From Himantopus leucocephalus (lineage: Eukaryota; Chordata; Aves; Charadriiformes; Recurvirostridae), in assembly GCA_003993805.1 (NCBI GenBank), contig RSEF01000031.1, positions 21,788,637 to 21,852,636 of the forward strand: a stretch of 64,000 bases of DNA, in the 5' to 3' direction. Of the stretch, positions 1 through 14,055 are shown one piece after another; the first letter of the stretch is position 1; every line of letters starts with the position of its first letter. The notes under the pieces are model-generated. The model was given only the letters and a program-made list of their open reading frames with translations. It had not been told where the DNA came from and ran no database searches. The position numbers were made by a program, and so were the translations under genes.

Positions 1-3000
1 CAATCAAAACTCATATGCCCGTGCCAAACTTAGTTACACTTAGGGAGAATATTTAAGTGATAAGAACATACTTCTCCCCCATAACCAGTTGAAGTAAGTT
101 TGTATAGTTTGCCTCAAAAAGTGCTTTGCTGGGCCATTATGTTTCAGCATCTGCTTAAAATGCTCGCAAAGGAACCAGAGAGAGAGGCAGCATGCTGTGA
201 GGAACCCAGTGTAAATAATGTGAAGACACAGATTGATTTATGTTCCTAGCAGTCTGCTTTGTTACAGAGGGTCAATCGCTGTGGAACTAGCAGTAGGTCT
301 TAACTGGCCTCAGAAGCACACTTACTTCTGGCATGGCTTACATCTGGACATGCAAGAGACAGGAGGTGTTTGTTAGGTTTGTGAAACCATGCTCCTCTTA
401 AGATTTAGCTTTGTAAAGATGAGAGTCTTTACTGAACAGTTGAGTGTGTTTTCACCACCAGGTAAGCTGCTTTGCTTTTGTCTGCATGGGACTGGAGCGT
501 GATGCTTTCCATTCTCACTTCTTTAAACATCTGAATAGGTATGATGAGATTGAGCATGTTTGATGACAACATACTTATTAGTAGAATTTTATTTTGGGAC
601 TTCTGGTTGATAATGAAAAAAACTAGGTAGTAAAAGTATGCTGGGTGTTTTCTGCTTTCAGTGCATTATATGTGAGAGTTTTCAGGTGATACATCTCTTT
701 TGGATTGGTGCCTGACTCCGGGAGGCTTAAAATGGGTGACAATGCACAGCCTTTTTGTGGAAGCTTTAGGATTTAATGTGTATATACAACATGACCTGAG
801 GTAGAGTGAAGTTGTGCAGCATTCAAGAGGAAGAAGTTAAAATGCTTAATAGAACATCTTTGTTCATATTTTTAAGACGGAATGCTTAAACTGTATTTCC
901 CAGTTTCTATGGGAAGTAAGAATATTGCCCATGGAGCGATTAGGGGAGGTTGGGGGTGAAGTATTTTGGACAGTAAAACCATGGTGGGTGTTTCAAGAAA
1001 AGGTGGAGCTAAGCAGATGAGTTCAGTTCTCATTTAAATTTAATTTTTATTGGAAAAAAACACCCCATGTTGCAACAAATCTCAGCAACTCAGAATAGCT
1101 TATTTTCCTTATCCTGGTGTTATGAGTGTGCTTGTGTTATCTTAGCTTCATTTACCTTCTTGTACCATGGATTTCCTCTCCTGAAATCCATTATTTTCTT
1201 TCTAGCTGCCTCATACTTCATTATGTACTCAGCTCAAATTGTACTTCTAAACACTGATGCTAGGTCTTATTTTGAAGCGGTTGTCATGTCCTCAATTTTT
1301 GTAAGGACATGTGGGCTGATGTACTTGATGTGACTACTTGATGATGTAATTATCAAGCAGAGAATTCATTCTAGCTGTAGAATAAATACACGATGGTAGA
1401 CAGCTGGATTTAATGCTACTGAGGTTTTTAAAAACATAAAGATAATCCTTCCTGAGTAGGTGACCTGCTAAAAGTCCATGGCTAGTACAGTGTGAGAATA
1501 ATTTTCTTTAGAGGAATGTATCTGATTCTATTCACACAGAAAATGAAGAGCTTCAAAATATGAAAAAAAATACTGTTTGAGGGTAAATTGATTCAGTCCT
1601 GATTCCCTGGAGGAAATTCCTGTATAACTGGAGGAGACTATCACTCAAATTCCATCCATGTTTCTATAGGATCTTTACATCTAAGCATAGAAGTCTACGG
1701 CAAGGATATTTTGATGATTTTGTTCTTTGTAATTTTTAAGTCTCTGTCCTCAAATGATACTGTCTGTTCCTTTATGTAAGGTTCATGGGAGGGAGGAGGG
1801 GGAATGGGGTTTTGTGAAAGCTGTTACCTCCTGAATTTTACAGTGTTTCTGTAGAAATTCATCATACCTACACCATAAACAGGCAGATTTTTTTATTAAA
1901 TGTATGGAAAAATGGATTGGAAGAAATGAATTTTGTAGAACAGTATGTTCTGCATAGCTTGGAGGTTGCCATGTGTTTTCTGTCTTTCAAAGTGCCTTTG
2001 TCAGAAAGGAATTATTCAGTATTTAATGTTGGGGAGGGAGCGTTTTTACATAAGTTAACTATCCATGCATTGTGAATATTAACAGCAGAGACTGGTGGCG
2101 AGATGTGTACTGATTAAAAATCCCTCTCTAAGCAGTCTGTATACACTCAATGGCTAACTTAATTCCCTTTGTACTATAGATAAAGGATAGTCAAATGTAT
2201 TTGTCTTCATATGCTTTGTCTTAGCAAAATTTGTCCTATTTTGCCCTTTGGAAGCAAAGGCGAGCCTTTGGATAGCTTCCAGAAATGCTTTGTTGATATA
2301 TGTGTAACTGTTTCCATAAAGCAGGAGTTGGCTATCAACATGAAAATGTTAAATCTCGTATTTCCATATTGCTTCTTTGTAATTCTATACCATGTAATGT
2401 CTTTTGGTATAGTTGCTTCAGGTGATGAGATGAAGTTCTCTACATCCAGCTGAAACCCAGCTGACAGATCTATGTGTCGTCTACTATAGTGAATTTGGCT
2501 GTTCCTATATTAAACTGAACTTCTGTCCCCAAGAAACACTTAGTGAAACCTAATATTGCTGTGATATTTTGGTCCTTAATTTGTCATATGCAAGAATGCT
2601 TATTTTTGTTTTGTTATCTCCATGCAATAGAATCACATTCTTCAACAGAATCTGAATTTCACCCTGTTGTGTTTAAAAATGCAAAACTTCAGAAATGGCA
2701 TTTTAGTTGTTTCTAATGTCAGAGGATTGCAGATGGACTTCCAAATTGAAGACATCATGTTGAAAGGTGTTGGTGGGAAGAATGTCTCCCCTCTTTCCCC
2801 TCTCTTTCTTTCCTACCCAGTCCTGTTCCCAAGAATCTCCACATGTGGGATCTCAAGCATGGCCAGTTCATGTGGGTTCAAAATTACTTCCTCCTGGCTA
2901 GTAACTTCTGTCGTGGTGGCCAAGACCCAGTCCCTGGCTGTGCGGGGTCTCCTTCTCCGTTTCCATGCAAGTCCTTGAAGAAGTTTGTAGTGTTGAGAAC

Positions 3001-5296
3001 TTGTGTGCCCAAAGTTGGTGCTTTGACATTTTAGTTGTGGTAGAGTCACTTAGCATCAAGGAGGTCTCTGCAAAGAATGCTGGCAAGGCATTGCTGTTTA
3101 AAGATGAGCTAATGAAGCTTGATATTTAAACTGTCTTAGCTGTCAAACATCATACTTTTCTGAAGCTGCCAGTTTGGACAGTGGAAAAGCATCTTAAATA
3201 TGAATTGAGGATCTGGATGGTACTGTGCTTCTCTGTACTATACCCCCATCTTAAGGTTTCTTCTGAAACCCTGAAAGCTGTGGAATAGGAGCACAGCTTA
3301 ATTCGAAATAATGAATTTTGTAATCTAACTGCATGTCGTGGAATGCACAAGTCTGTTCATTGCGGGAGTGACTTGAGCAGCCATAAAGGTTATCTGCCTG
3401 GTTATAAGGGGAAATGGTGACAGGGTGGAAGACACTAACTCTGTTTTGTCGACTTCAGTGCTAATGTGCAGGGAGCTTAGTGCATTTGTTGGTTATTTTT
3501 TCTTCTTCTTTTTGTTGTTTAAAGTTTTGATGAACCTTATGCCAGGAAAAAGAGGTGTTTGGTTACTTTGAAGTGTGATCCTGTTTTAAGGAAGTGCATG
3601 ATTTTTTGCCAATAACTCACCCAAAGCCTTGATCAGATTGTGTCGTCAGATGCTTGGACTCATTCGAAGTGCAGCATTGTGCAATCATTGCTGCCCATCA
3701 GTCAGCGAGCAGTTTGAGTATTTGCTTATAGACTTATGTGAAAGAATCTCAAAATAACGTTTGTTAGAAGACAGACATTGTCAGTATTTCCTTTTTAACT
3801 GATTTTTAAATTCACGTTGCGAGGTATCTTAGCTCTTGGAAATAGAAATATTTGTGATATACCTGTGTTTGTAAAAGATAGGTGGTAACAATGGTTAATT
3901 AAATATTCTTTGTGACCCCAAAACCTATCAGTTGAGGAAATTGCTAAAGGCATGGTCTGTGTGTTCATCAGTTACTTCAATGTCTGTCATGAACATGAAT
4001 GAGTGTTAATATGCTGAAGAAGCAGATTGAGAAATCACTGTGTTTCTCAGTGCTTTAGAAGTCTGTATCTGCAAACACTTCCAATAAGATGCAGGTTTGA
4101 TTAAAAAAACCCAAACCAACCCAAACACTAACTAACCTGAAATATTAAATACAAAAGAAACTCTAAACATGGGATTCGAAATGCTTTGTAGGGCATCCAG
4201 TGCTTTGCTGTGGGATTAACTGTAAGTGAAAATGGGCTTCGCTATGCAACTTCATGGGTTGACTATGGTGACCTTGACTTCTTCCTTTCAGTGGACAGAG
4301 AGGATGAAGCAGTTGGGTATGCAGGTGATATGTAGATTGTCTGGCTGATAAGTCGCAGTACTTGAACTGTAAAAATCTGAAAGACTTTGATGTGCTTGGC
4401 TTCCCCAAAAATGTGGTAAGAATCAGGGTTTAAATGTTACAGAAAACGATATTGTGGTTTGCAAAATAGTGGCACCATGCGACTGCACCATTTTGAGAAG
4501 GATGCTTGTAAAACTCCTTCTAGTTACTCTTACTCACATCCCTGCTCTTTCTTCCTTTGCCTGTATTTGCTCACTTGCTTTTCATTTTGTGTTTGTGAAT
4601 TTAATCAAATATTGAAACATTAAATGTATTGTCAAAAACCAAGGGCTAAAATGTTGTATAGGAGTGATGACAGGAACATTTGAAGAATGATGATCTGTAG
4701 TTATTTACGCTTATTTCAAAGTCAGTGTAAATTAATGCCTGTTTTATAAACAGGATAATTTAAACTTTTTTTTTTTTCGCCCGAGCGTTGATAAATCTAT
4801 TTGTCAGTGTTTCCCTAGACTGGGCAGTGGTTTGCATTTTGTTGATAGTACAGTGCCATCTAGTGACTGCTCTCATGAAGCTGGGGGTACATTGCCAAGG
4901 AAAAATGTTGGCAAGAGCAGATCTTACAGCTTGCAAGGTCAGGTGGTTCACAGCTGCAAAAAGACTGCTCTATGGAAGGTCGAGTAAGGTGGAGTCTGAT
5001 CTCTTGTACGTTAAGACGGGAGCACTGCAGAAAATGCTGCTTGTGTGAGGGTGTGGTTGGAGGTGGTGTGAGCCATGCAAGAGGAACACGGCTTTCTTAC
5101 ACAGCCAGCCACAAGTCTGAAACTTGCAAACTTTTCGGTTTCAGTTAGCAATTTAATTACCTTAAGATCTTTGTAAACATTATTTTTTTCTAAATGCTGT
5201 CATAATCTTTAGGTAAAGGTAACTTAGATTTTTTTCAATGAAGGTAAGCATTTGAACAGTATATATACACATACCTTTTTCTCTGTTCCTTTGCAG
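1..5296 (+). other. MAST4: MAST4 intron (3' part, upstream of the first visible exon)
   Basis: No coding signal beyond chance-length ORFs is visible before the splice acceptor at 5295-5296 (cctttgcag). The sequence is AT-rich, without a CpG island or a recognisable promoter, so I read it as the end of a long upstream intron. A G-quadruplex motif (1787-1809) is the only short feature I would list. Short alternative first exons cannot be excluded by eye. Confidence 0.7.
1787..1809 (+). other. Potential G-quadruplex motif
   Basis: Four G-runs of at least three (GGG, GGG, GGGGG, GGGG) are separated by loops of 1, 4 and 3 bases on the plus strand, which is the RNA-like strand of MAST4. This fits the G3+N1-7 rule. 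Function is unknown; it may be a chance purine-rich tract. Confidence 0.5.
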
Positions 5297-5450
5297 CTTG
5301 ATCACATATTGTCCCCTCCGCCTATGCCTTTTCGAAAATCCAGCAGTCCTGAAGTCTCTTCTGGCCCTAGAAAGTCTTCTAAATTTAAGAGGCAACTGAG
5401 TGAAGATGGGAGACAGCTCAGAAGAGGAAGCCTTGGAGGAGCTCTGACTG
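5297..5450 (+). CDS. MAST4: MAST4 N-terminal coding exon (154 nt)
   Basis: This is an internal exon of MAST4, a large AGC-type serine/threonine kinase that has DUF1908, kinase and PDZ domains further downstream. The acceptor is cctttgcag|CTTGAT and the donor is GACTG|gtgggt. Read in phase 0 it gives 51 codons plus one base, so it ends in phase 1. It starts LDHILSPPPMPFRKSSSP and ends RQLRRGSLGGALT. As remembered, human long-isoform MAST4 has nearly the same block (LDHILSPPPMPFRKC...; SEDGRQLRRGSLGGALTG). MAST2 has only a diverged version, and MAST1 and MAST3 lack it, so MAST4 is the best assignment. The segment is Ser/Pro/Arg-rich with no folded domain. RRGSL and KRQLSE are basic R-x-x-S type sites, suggesting phosphorylation or 14-3-3 binding, which is inference. 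The frame is intact, with no sign of a pseudogene. The start codon lies in an exon upstream of this window. Confidence 0.88.
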
Positions 5451-8400
5451 GTGGGTTTGGGTTGTGTGTAATGTCACCCCGAGGTTTAGCAGTTGTGGAG
5501 CTGCTGGCACCTTGACCCCTGGCATTTACCTTGTGACCAAACTCTTTGGGGGAGGTGTGAGCTCTGCTTGGAGTTTCCATAAATTCTCTTCCACATGGGT
5601 TCCCTGTCAGAGGGGTGAGCTCATGTTTGAGGCTCTGCCTCCACGGGGTGCTGATAAGTGGCCAAGCACAGCCTAAAAATGACCTATTTCTTAAAATTTT
5701 CAGGAATGCGGCATTTATCTTGCTGACTTAGTTTGGCAGCTTAAAGGTTGTTTGAGGTGTGCTCACATGCATTCATCCATGGGATCACATACATCTTGTT
5801 TCCCCAAGGGACTGCAGTGCACAGATGGTCCCTTTAGACTTGACTTCATTAAAGAAGAAACAGTTTGACCACATTTAGCAGGTGGAGTCCTTACAGGGGA
5901 GGAGGGGCATTACCAGCTAGCCACTGGCTGTGGACCACAACTTCTCTGTGGAGCCTTGCAGAGGTAGCAGGATGCTTGAGGAGGGCTGCGGCCCTTCCTG
6001 CCCTGATAGTGTCTGTGGAAGATGACAGATGCTGAAGTCATGATTGTGATCTGGCAGCTGTGTGGCTGTGGCTGTCACTGAAGAATGATTGTTTTTGAGT
6101 GTGAGGTGAAATGAATGTGAAAACACTGGGATGGGTTAACTGGCACTTGCTTTGTGTATTTCAAGAAAAAGAATTTTTAAATTCACTAGAATTTGGCAAC
6201 TAAATATATTGCTGAAGTGCACAATTTCTGTGAGTTTGAAGAATTTGTTGTGAAAAACAGGATATTAAGTACTTGGTGAGAAGGACAATAGATTTCAGTG
6301 AATTTAGTGAAAGGGATAAATTTGAGATTCAACATCTTGTTTTATCTGTTCAAGTGATTTTGATTGATATCAAAATCAAACAGATGAAATTCAGGTTAGA
6401 GGAAGTTGAAATGGCATTTACTTGAGATGTGATTGTCTTCTGTCTCTAAATTCTGTACGTTGTTCAAAGGTGGTTTTGCGCAGGGATGAAAAATGGTGCC
6501 ACAGTGGATAGAGCTGACTCTTCTGCCATAAGCCTCTGGGAAGTGCTTTTAAAGCATTTGTTTTTCTCACTCCCTTCCTGCCCCTCTCCTTTTCCTTACA
6601 CTGGAGGAAGCTGTAAGAAGCTATTGCAATGCTTCTTTGTAATCAGTAGCTTAGGATCGTCTCTAATGAGTGGCAAATAATACTTTTTTTTTTTAACCTA
6701 AGTAACTTAAAAAATTAAGTTGTCTCATTTTATGTGAAGGAGAGACATACTACAGGAACTTCTTGTGTCACATCAACACGTAATCATTGCTGTGATTTTT
6801 AGTGTCACTAGGGTAAGATTTGCTGTTTCCCTTTTATCAAGAGTTGTATTACGAAGATTTCAGAAACAATATAAGAGTATTTGTGATCTGTGGGGGCTTT
6901 TGTGAAAGACAGGTGACTTGGAACAGTCTGAAGTGTCAATTTTGCTAACCATATCAGTTAGCTCTGGTCTTGTCTGGAGTGTTACTACCCTAAAAACTTG
7001 AACTTTAGACCAAACTAGTGTTACACTGAAACTAAAACTTGCCAGCACACTACTTATTATTTCAGCAGGAGTTGGTGTGCATTTTTAATTTTGTTTTTCT
7101 TTAACTTTAAAGTAGTGTGGCGGTCTTTAAAATTGAAGTTTCCCATATAAGCCCTCCACATAAAGCGGGAGAAGGCAGCCTAATCAAAAACAAATGAAGC
7201 AAATGTGCTCTGCTGCTATAGTCTCTGGTCTTTATGTTTGAATTATTGCTTGAGGCCTTTATAAATGGAAATGAATATGTTTTTTGTCTGCTTGTAATAT
7301 GGTGTGCAGGGTTTCATGTCAGGATTTGGGAATATAGTGTGCAATGATGTTAAACTGCTTTATTACTAATGCACTTTAAATGAACCTGAGGCTTTGGCGT
7401 CTTAAAGTAGTTTAAATATCTTAACAGCTTTCATGATGCTGATTAAATTAATCAAAGTCATTCTCATGACAGAAGGTTCTTAATATTCTTTCGGGATTTA
7501 AAAAAAAAATTGATTTTAAAGAAACTGCTGCAGATAGAGAACTATTTCCTAGAATTGTTTCAAATGCTTAGTAATCTAAGTTAATCATTTCAGTGTTACC
7601 TTGGACTTGTATTTATGTACCTTTTTTACATACCTAAGTTTTGGGGGTTTTTTTAGTTTCTTTAATGCTTAGGAGTGGCTCACTGTTCTGATTTGAAACT
7701 ACAAGAATCACAGTACCATTTTAAAAAAAAAAAAGAGCCCGAGGCAGGAGGGGACGAGAAGGCCTTCCATTAAAATGAGTGAGCTGACATGTCCTTGGTT
7801 TGGGTTTACTTCTGTGCTCACACATCCCCTCCCTAATCTCTGTTTGAGTCTTAATGTTGCTGAAAAGATACTCATGGTCCATGAGGGGAAAAAAAAAATA
7901 TTTGGAGACCTGTCGTTTGGAAAAGTACTTGATCTTTAATATCACATTACAGTGTTCACTGTCTTCCTTTATTCTTACTTCCATTTTGCTGCTTTTGATA
8001 CTCTTTTAAATTAAGTGCTAGCTTAACAATGGGTATCAGTCCATTGGAAAATAGCTCAAAAAGATATTTTTGAAATTGTTTAAGGTACAGTCTCTACATC
8101 GGTTGTTCAAAAATGTTACCTTTGCTAAATTTAGAAATACATTAAGTGGGAGTAAGTAGCTTACAAATTTGCATAGTGTTCCTATGCTGATGCTTGTTGC
8201 TCATGCCAAATGTTAGAAAAGAAGTGAATTGTGCTTTGTGGGTTACTTTGACTTTCTCTTTGCTGTTAAAAACACAATATTATTGAGCCATAGAGCATAA
8301 GTAGTATTAATGACAAAAACAAAAATAAAATTTTAATTTGTTTAATTAAAACAGGATAGTTCAGTTCCTGCAGGGCTGAATACTAATAGAGGTAAATAGA

Positions 8401-10534
8401 TAGGGTTTTTGTCTCTGGGAATAGTTCCCAAATAAATGAGTTTATTGGGCTTTACAAGAGGGGATAATATTATGCATGACATATGAGAAGAAATAAAATC
8501 TATATTGTTGCAATGTATTGAATGAGACGTACAAAACCTGAAGGATACAGTTACTGGGAACCTACTACTCTGAATTGTCTAAAGTAAATTACAAAACTCT
8601 TTATATAGGAATATGAGAAAAACTGAGAATGATGTACAAGGTCTTTCCAGTGGGAGATCAACACAAGGGAGAGGAGGTTTGGAAACTTGGAGATGTGGGA
8701 TAGAAACTGAACTTACATTCTACACAGCTTCAGGGAAACTGGAACCCAGATTTTTTTTCCTGAATTGCCCAGTCTTAAGCAATCTAGCAAGCACATGTTT
8801 TCAGAGACAAGCAAAGAGTGCTTTTTGGAGTTGAAGAAAATTATATCCGTGTTTTTGAGAATAAATCTGCTGTTGCTTCCTGTTGAAAATCTCTAGGGAA
8901 CCACTGATATTGAATAAAGTTTGGCCAATAAAAGAAATGAATACTGTCTCCTGGAGACACCATGCTATTATATTTTGGAAAAGTCACTTCAGTTTAATTG
9001 TTACAACAGTATTGCTTTCCTTAATCTTCATTCCCAAGGAGAGGGAAGAGGAAGACTTTTGGAGAAAGATAGATTAAATTTGGGATGAAAAGACTATTAG
9101 ATGTGGCCTGCTATTGATCTAGCAAATCTACTTAAATAGTTTTTGTTTTAAAGTGCTAGCAGTACTGCTTAACAAAAAGAAAGGAGGAAAAATAGTATTT
9201 CCTAATGGGGATTGCTAAACATAAGCATTCATAAGATAAAGCAACTTCAGAGTAAAAGTATTTGAAAGTAATTTATAACCATTTCCTCTCTTAATTTAAA
9301 ATGTCATGTTTCCAAAGGGTTATAAAGCAAGTGTTTTTGGGTGGCAAAACCACGTACACAATAGTCAGTGTTTGCCTTTCTCCTCTTCTGCTGCTTCTGC
9401 ATTGTGACTCCTCACCTGCTCCAGCTTCCCCCTTCCCTGCGTGCGCACATTCCTGTAAAACAGCGCCTTCAACATCCTTTACCTGGCAAGTAAATCAGAG
9501 CTTTAAAAGTTCTGCTTGTGGCATAGATGGTGTAAAACACAATCGTTGTGCAGTTTGTTCAACTGCAGAATGAGGCCTGACATAAAGCTGAACTGTAGCT
9601 ACATATTTAATAGCCCTAGGTCAAATACAGAAGGAAAAGATCATTTCTTCAGAAGGACACTGGGGCCCTTTGGGTGCAGGGGCACTAGAGGAGAGCTGGA
9701 CAGACTGAGGGCAATGTGTGGTGAGGTGAGGTCAGTTCTGTTCTTGGGACAATAGACTTCTGTGTGTACACGTGTATTTGAATGCCTCTTGCCCTAGCCT
9801 TAGGCTGCCTTCTTAAGGATTCCTAAGGGTGCGCAGACTGGGGCTTTAAAACTTGTTTCTAATCAGGAGAAAAGATGTTTAATTAAAAAGCTGCTTTTTT
9901 GTGGTGGCTGGTTTTCTTGATCTCCACAAACTTCAAAGGGATGTCCACAGTCAGAGGGTTTTTTGGCTTAAATTGTCCACAGATTTTAGTTTGCTGTGTT
10001 CCGAGATGCTTGAATAAAATTCATGGCAGAAGGTAATGTGAAAGGCTGAGAAATTGAATGAGCTTTTACTGCGGAGGGGGTTAACCTGGCAAATCACTTG
10101 GACAAGCAGATCGAATTGGGCTTGCTTTCATGTCCCATTGCTGCTCCTCGGTTTGCACCACGGTGTGCGGTGCAGCTCCGTTCAGTCTCCTCAGCTGCTC
10201 TGGTGCAGCATTTGGAGATTGCTATCTCTGTTTCTACTTCTGAAAGGTATGAGAGTGTAGTATTGCTGGGAAGAGTTTGTATTTTGCAGAGTGCTGCAGT
10301 TAGATCAGTTGTCTTTATACTGTACTGATAAGCTTCGCAGTTAGATATAAAGAAAAAAAATACACTTTGTTACCTATAGTTTGAACTTCTTATCTCGCCT
10401 CCTGTTATCTCATCAATAGCTGCCTGGAAACAGACTTCCTGCTGGGCTAATTGTCTCTAATTGTGGTAGGGCTGTTATCTTGCTAACCTTAAGTTGATGT
10501 TACGCAAATACTGATGACATAACACATACAGATT
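5451..10534. other. Intronic sequence without recognised element
   Basis: Unique-looking AT-rich intron. It has short homopolymer runs (for example A-runs near 7500 and 7722) but no CR1 or LTR ends, RNA gene or convincing exon that I can see. Short ORFs here have no domain or splice support. Confidence 0.5.
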
Positions 10535-10640
10535 TCATTTTATAGACTCTGTAATCCAAAGGTCCTAAAGCACTTTACATTAATGAAGTTGCCTCATGAT
10601 CTAGTGAAGAGCCAGAAACTAAGAAATCTTGGGATGTAGA
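10535..10640. repeat. Possible ancient MIR/L2-like fragment
   Basis: The stretch around 10555-10605 (ccaaaggtcctaaagcactt, then a tacattaatgaagttgcctc-type continuation) resembles the conserved 'aagcactttacat...aat...' segment of MIR/L2-derived repeats. It is short and highly diverged, and no ends can be set. A profile search against amniote MIR/L2 models would settle it. Confidence 0.3.
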
Positions 10641-12435
10641 TGTTTTTTTCTTCTCTAATATTCCTGCTTTTATCAGTTTTCCACCTCTGAGTCATCAGTC
10701 ATCCAAATATGCTCAGCAATTATTGCTATTCCCATATAACTAATCTGTCTTTGATTTGAAATGAATTTGGGGATCCTCGGTCTGGTTTTTGCATCAGAGA
10801 TTCATCACTCTACTAACACTAATTAGCAGAAAGATCAACAGCTTTATGGGCCGTGAAGAACAAGCTGTTCTTTTATCCATGGGTTGGCATGTGCTGGCAG
10901 GAAGGGGACGTTTTCCCTGTTCATAGAGGGGAGCAGTTAGCAGTGGTAGAAATCCAGACTTTTCACAAAAATTATGCTGTATAATTTTTTTTCTTTCATT
11001 AATATTGTTGAAAATGCCCATTAGCTCATTAAACCTTACTATGTCAAACATTTGATACAACTTGGTGGATGGGCAACGTTGGGCATAAAACCACATGACT
11101 TGTACCTTGAAACCTCTTTGGAAATGGTGACTTCACATTCCGTACAACTGCTTGTCATAACTATGATATGATCATTTTAGTGGCAATTTTAAAAGATTAT
11201 TTTTATTAATGATGGCCAATTGGTGTAGATAAGAGGAAGTGTTCCCTATTTCCTCCGTACAATATCAAAAATTTTTACTGACTTCCAGTTATAAGGCTAC
11301 TTAATTATGTACGCACCACTCCATAAAAAGCGCTGTGATTTCATGGCTGTCTCTAGGGATACATCTTGGTGGGCTCTGTTGGCCTGTCTCTGGCTCCAGA
11401 AGCCAGGATGCTGTGGGATGCAGGGGAAGGATGGCTGCCAGCACCGAAGCTCTATCAGATGTGCCTTTTTGTAGGAAATTTTGCTTCCTGCATTTTCTTC
11501 CCCTTGCGTATCAGAGCAGAAGTATGTTTCAAAATTGCTTTCATCTTCGTGATGCATGACGGGACTGGATGTACTCAGTTTAGAAAGTCTTTTCAGCTGC
11601 AGCTGCCTGAGGGCTCTCCCCGGCAGCAGCAGAGGGAGGGTAGCAGCCCAGCACTGGTGCTAACACCACTCAGTTCCTGGGTACAAAAGGTGGGAGGGTT
11701 CAACAGCCAGGTGTGCACGAGGACAGGCACAACAAGCTTCATTCAGTAGCACTGCCTACCCAGAGCATGTCCTGGAGTCTTTTCACTGCCTTCCTCAAAG
11801 GCTTTTTAAAGCACTGTACCGCGTGTTAAACTTATACCTGAATTAGTAGGAAGAGGTAGAAGCCATCTATTCTATAATTACACACCTGAGAAAATGTTTT
11901 TTTAAAGCATGCAGTATAAAGCTGTCTTCTAAGATGAAGTAAATATATTCTGCTATGAAATACGCATTTTTAAATGGTTCTTGGTGCACTGGTGGTTGAG
12001 ATGACATTAGATTATATTTGTCATTGTCAGTTACCATCATCATTAAAGGCTTCAATCAACCTGCATAGTTGAGTTGATTTTTACTTCCCTGTGTGCCTAG
12101 CAAGGTAATTTCCATATTCTTTGACATGTCTGGAGTCTGCATCATGTAAGTCTGAGATGAGAACAGAAGATATTGTATTCCTGTCTCGTTATTTTGCCTT
12201 TAACTCCTTGATTGCTGCTTAATCGTGCTTGTATCATCAGAACATGAGAAGTTGATTGTTGTTGAGATCAAAGCAAACTGTAGCAGTAGAGTGCCTAATT
12301 AGCAGATACATTTGCAAGTTGCCTGTTTTTGAAGGGTGGAGAAGTAGAGTTTAACCCTCTTTGGGACACTTATAAAAGCAGCTTGAAAGTTAAGAGTCAT
12401 TTGTCGTGGTGGAAAAATAAAATGTGCAGAAAATG

Positions 12436-12447
12436 AATATGCATATT
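12436..12447. promoter_or_regulatory. 12-bp perfect palindrome containing POU-type half-sites
   Basis: AATATGCATATT reads the same on both strands and contains overlapping ATGCAT/TATGCA half-sites typical of POU-domain binding. It sits in AT-rich intron. A 12-bp palindrome is expected by chance every few tens of kb in AT-rich DNA, so a role is speculative. Confidence 0.2.
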
Positions 12448-13990
12448 ACATTTCTGAAGTTTGAGTTGTAGCTCCTTAAGAAATACCCTAAGAGCTGTTG
12501 AATTACCCAGCTCAAGCAGGTGTAGCAGTGTAACTGTAGAAGCACACATGAAGCAACTTGCTTGGACTTAGTTAAATGCTTGGGTTTAATCAGCTCATTA
12601 CCTAAATCTGAGCTTTGTGAGGCTGCAGTCCTATTGTTGCTAGTACCTGAGCTTGCTAGTGCAAAACTGTCTCTGCAGTGTATTTATAAATAAATTATAA
12701 TTGCATATCAAGACTGCATTGTCCGTACTCCTATTCTTCCTTTTTCAGCCATGGACACTCTCAGGTGGATGTTGTGAAGTCAATGGTCTGACCACGTGTG
12801 GAGGGAAATTGTACTTGCTTGCTCCAAGATGGATGCTTTAACATAAGCTGAATGTACAGCTTGAGAAATGTTTGAGAAGAGGGAAAAGCACTCTATGCTT
12901 AATCCTTAGAATGAAGGTTGAAGGCTTGAATGGAAAAGTCTATAGATGTTTTCCAGTGAAAACAGGGGCAGGCTTTTCTATTAGGAAACTTCATCTTTTG
13001 AAAAATGACTATAAGCACATAGGTGCAAGTAATTTCTTTAATTATGTGATGTAGCAACGTATACATGGAACAAAAATAGGGGTCATAGTAGGGACTGTAG
13101 AGAAAGTAGCATATTGACACATCACCCTGCTTGTCATTCATAACAGAGTCACTGGGCATTTTCTTCACGGTGCAATGGAAGATGTTTGTTGCCTATCTTA
13201 TCATAATTTCTATGAAGAAGGTAGCAAAAAAGCAAATGTTGAGATGGTAGAGAGTTGGGAGCCAAGAATATCAGCAGCTGCTGAAGTAGCTTTTCACGAA
13301 GTGGTTGAACTGAACAACGGTGAATTTTCTGAAGCTCTTAAAATTAGAGCATGTGTATTCTAGGCACAATGTGGTTGCAAGTCTGCCAGTATTTACAGTT
13401 GTAGATAAGAGCTATCTCTGAGCTCTTGGTGTGCGGGATTCTTGTTTTTGCAAAATTGTCTGTATATCAGAAGGACCGATACAACTGCCTCATCATCACT
13501 TAGATGTAGTCCAGTTTAATGTGCTTTTGGTAGCATCATGCTACCAAGTCTGAACGTTAAATTTCTGTTTTTTCTCCTATTATCAGAGTTCCAGAATTGG
13601 ACCTCCAGATTTTTCTAGAACAGGTGTAAACTGGGGAAAAGGGTGAAAGGGCAGCAGGAACATCATATTAGGGTTGTGTTTTAGAATGGAGTGGCAGTCC
13701 ATTTGGAGTTTGTTTTGGAGTTTTAGAGCTACTTGTTAGAAGTATGAGAAAAAGGCTCTGTTTGTTGGTAAGATAATGAAAAGGAAGCAGTAGGATGTGC
13801 CCATCTCTGAGCTCACTGATAAATAAGATATCTCCAACTTATTATTTTGCAGAGTTGTATTTCAGCAGAGTTTGGAGGTGAGGAGGTAGAGTTTTAAATG
13901 ATAATGTCAGGCTGTAGGGTTTTTTTATCATGTAGATATCAGTGTCACTAGCTAGCTAACACTGCTATTGCAGGAGATATTTTTGGTATG

Positions 13991-14055
13991 GAAAACTAAA
14001 ACAAAACAAAAACAAATTCAAAAACCCAAACAAAACCAAAAACCCCAAAACCCCA
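13991..14055. repeat. A/C-rich low-complexity tract
   Basis: Runs of AAAAC, AAACC and CCCAAA-type units (CAAAA/CCAAA mixtures) with almost no G or T. It is a simple-repeat-like stretch. Its position in the intron gives no hint of function. Confidence 0.7.

Noticed and set aside
4840..4875. cagtgccatctagtgactg motif resembling a common vertebrate repeat word
   Set aside because: Too short to assign to any family; no neighbouring repeat structure.
11366..11749. 127-codon plus-strand ORF
   Set aside because: No domain, no homologue recalled and no clear splice borders; composition effect in a GC-richer patch.
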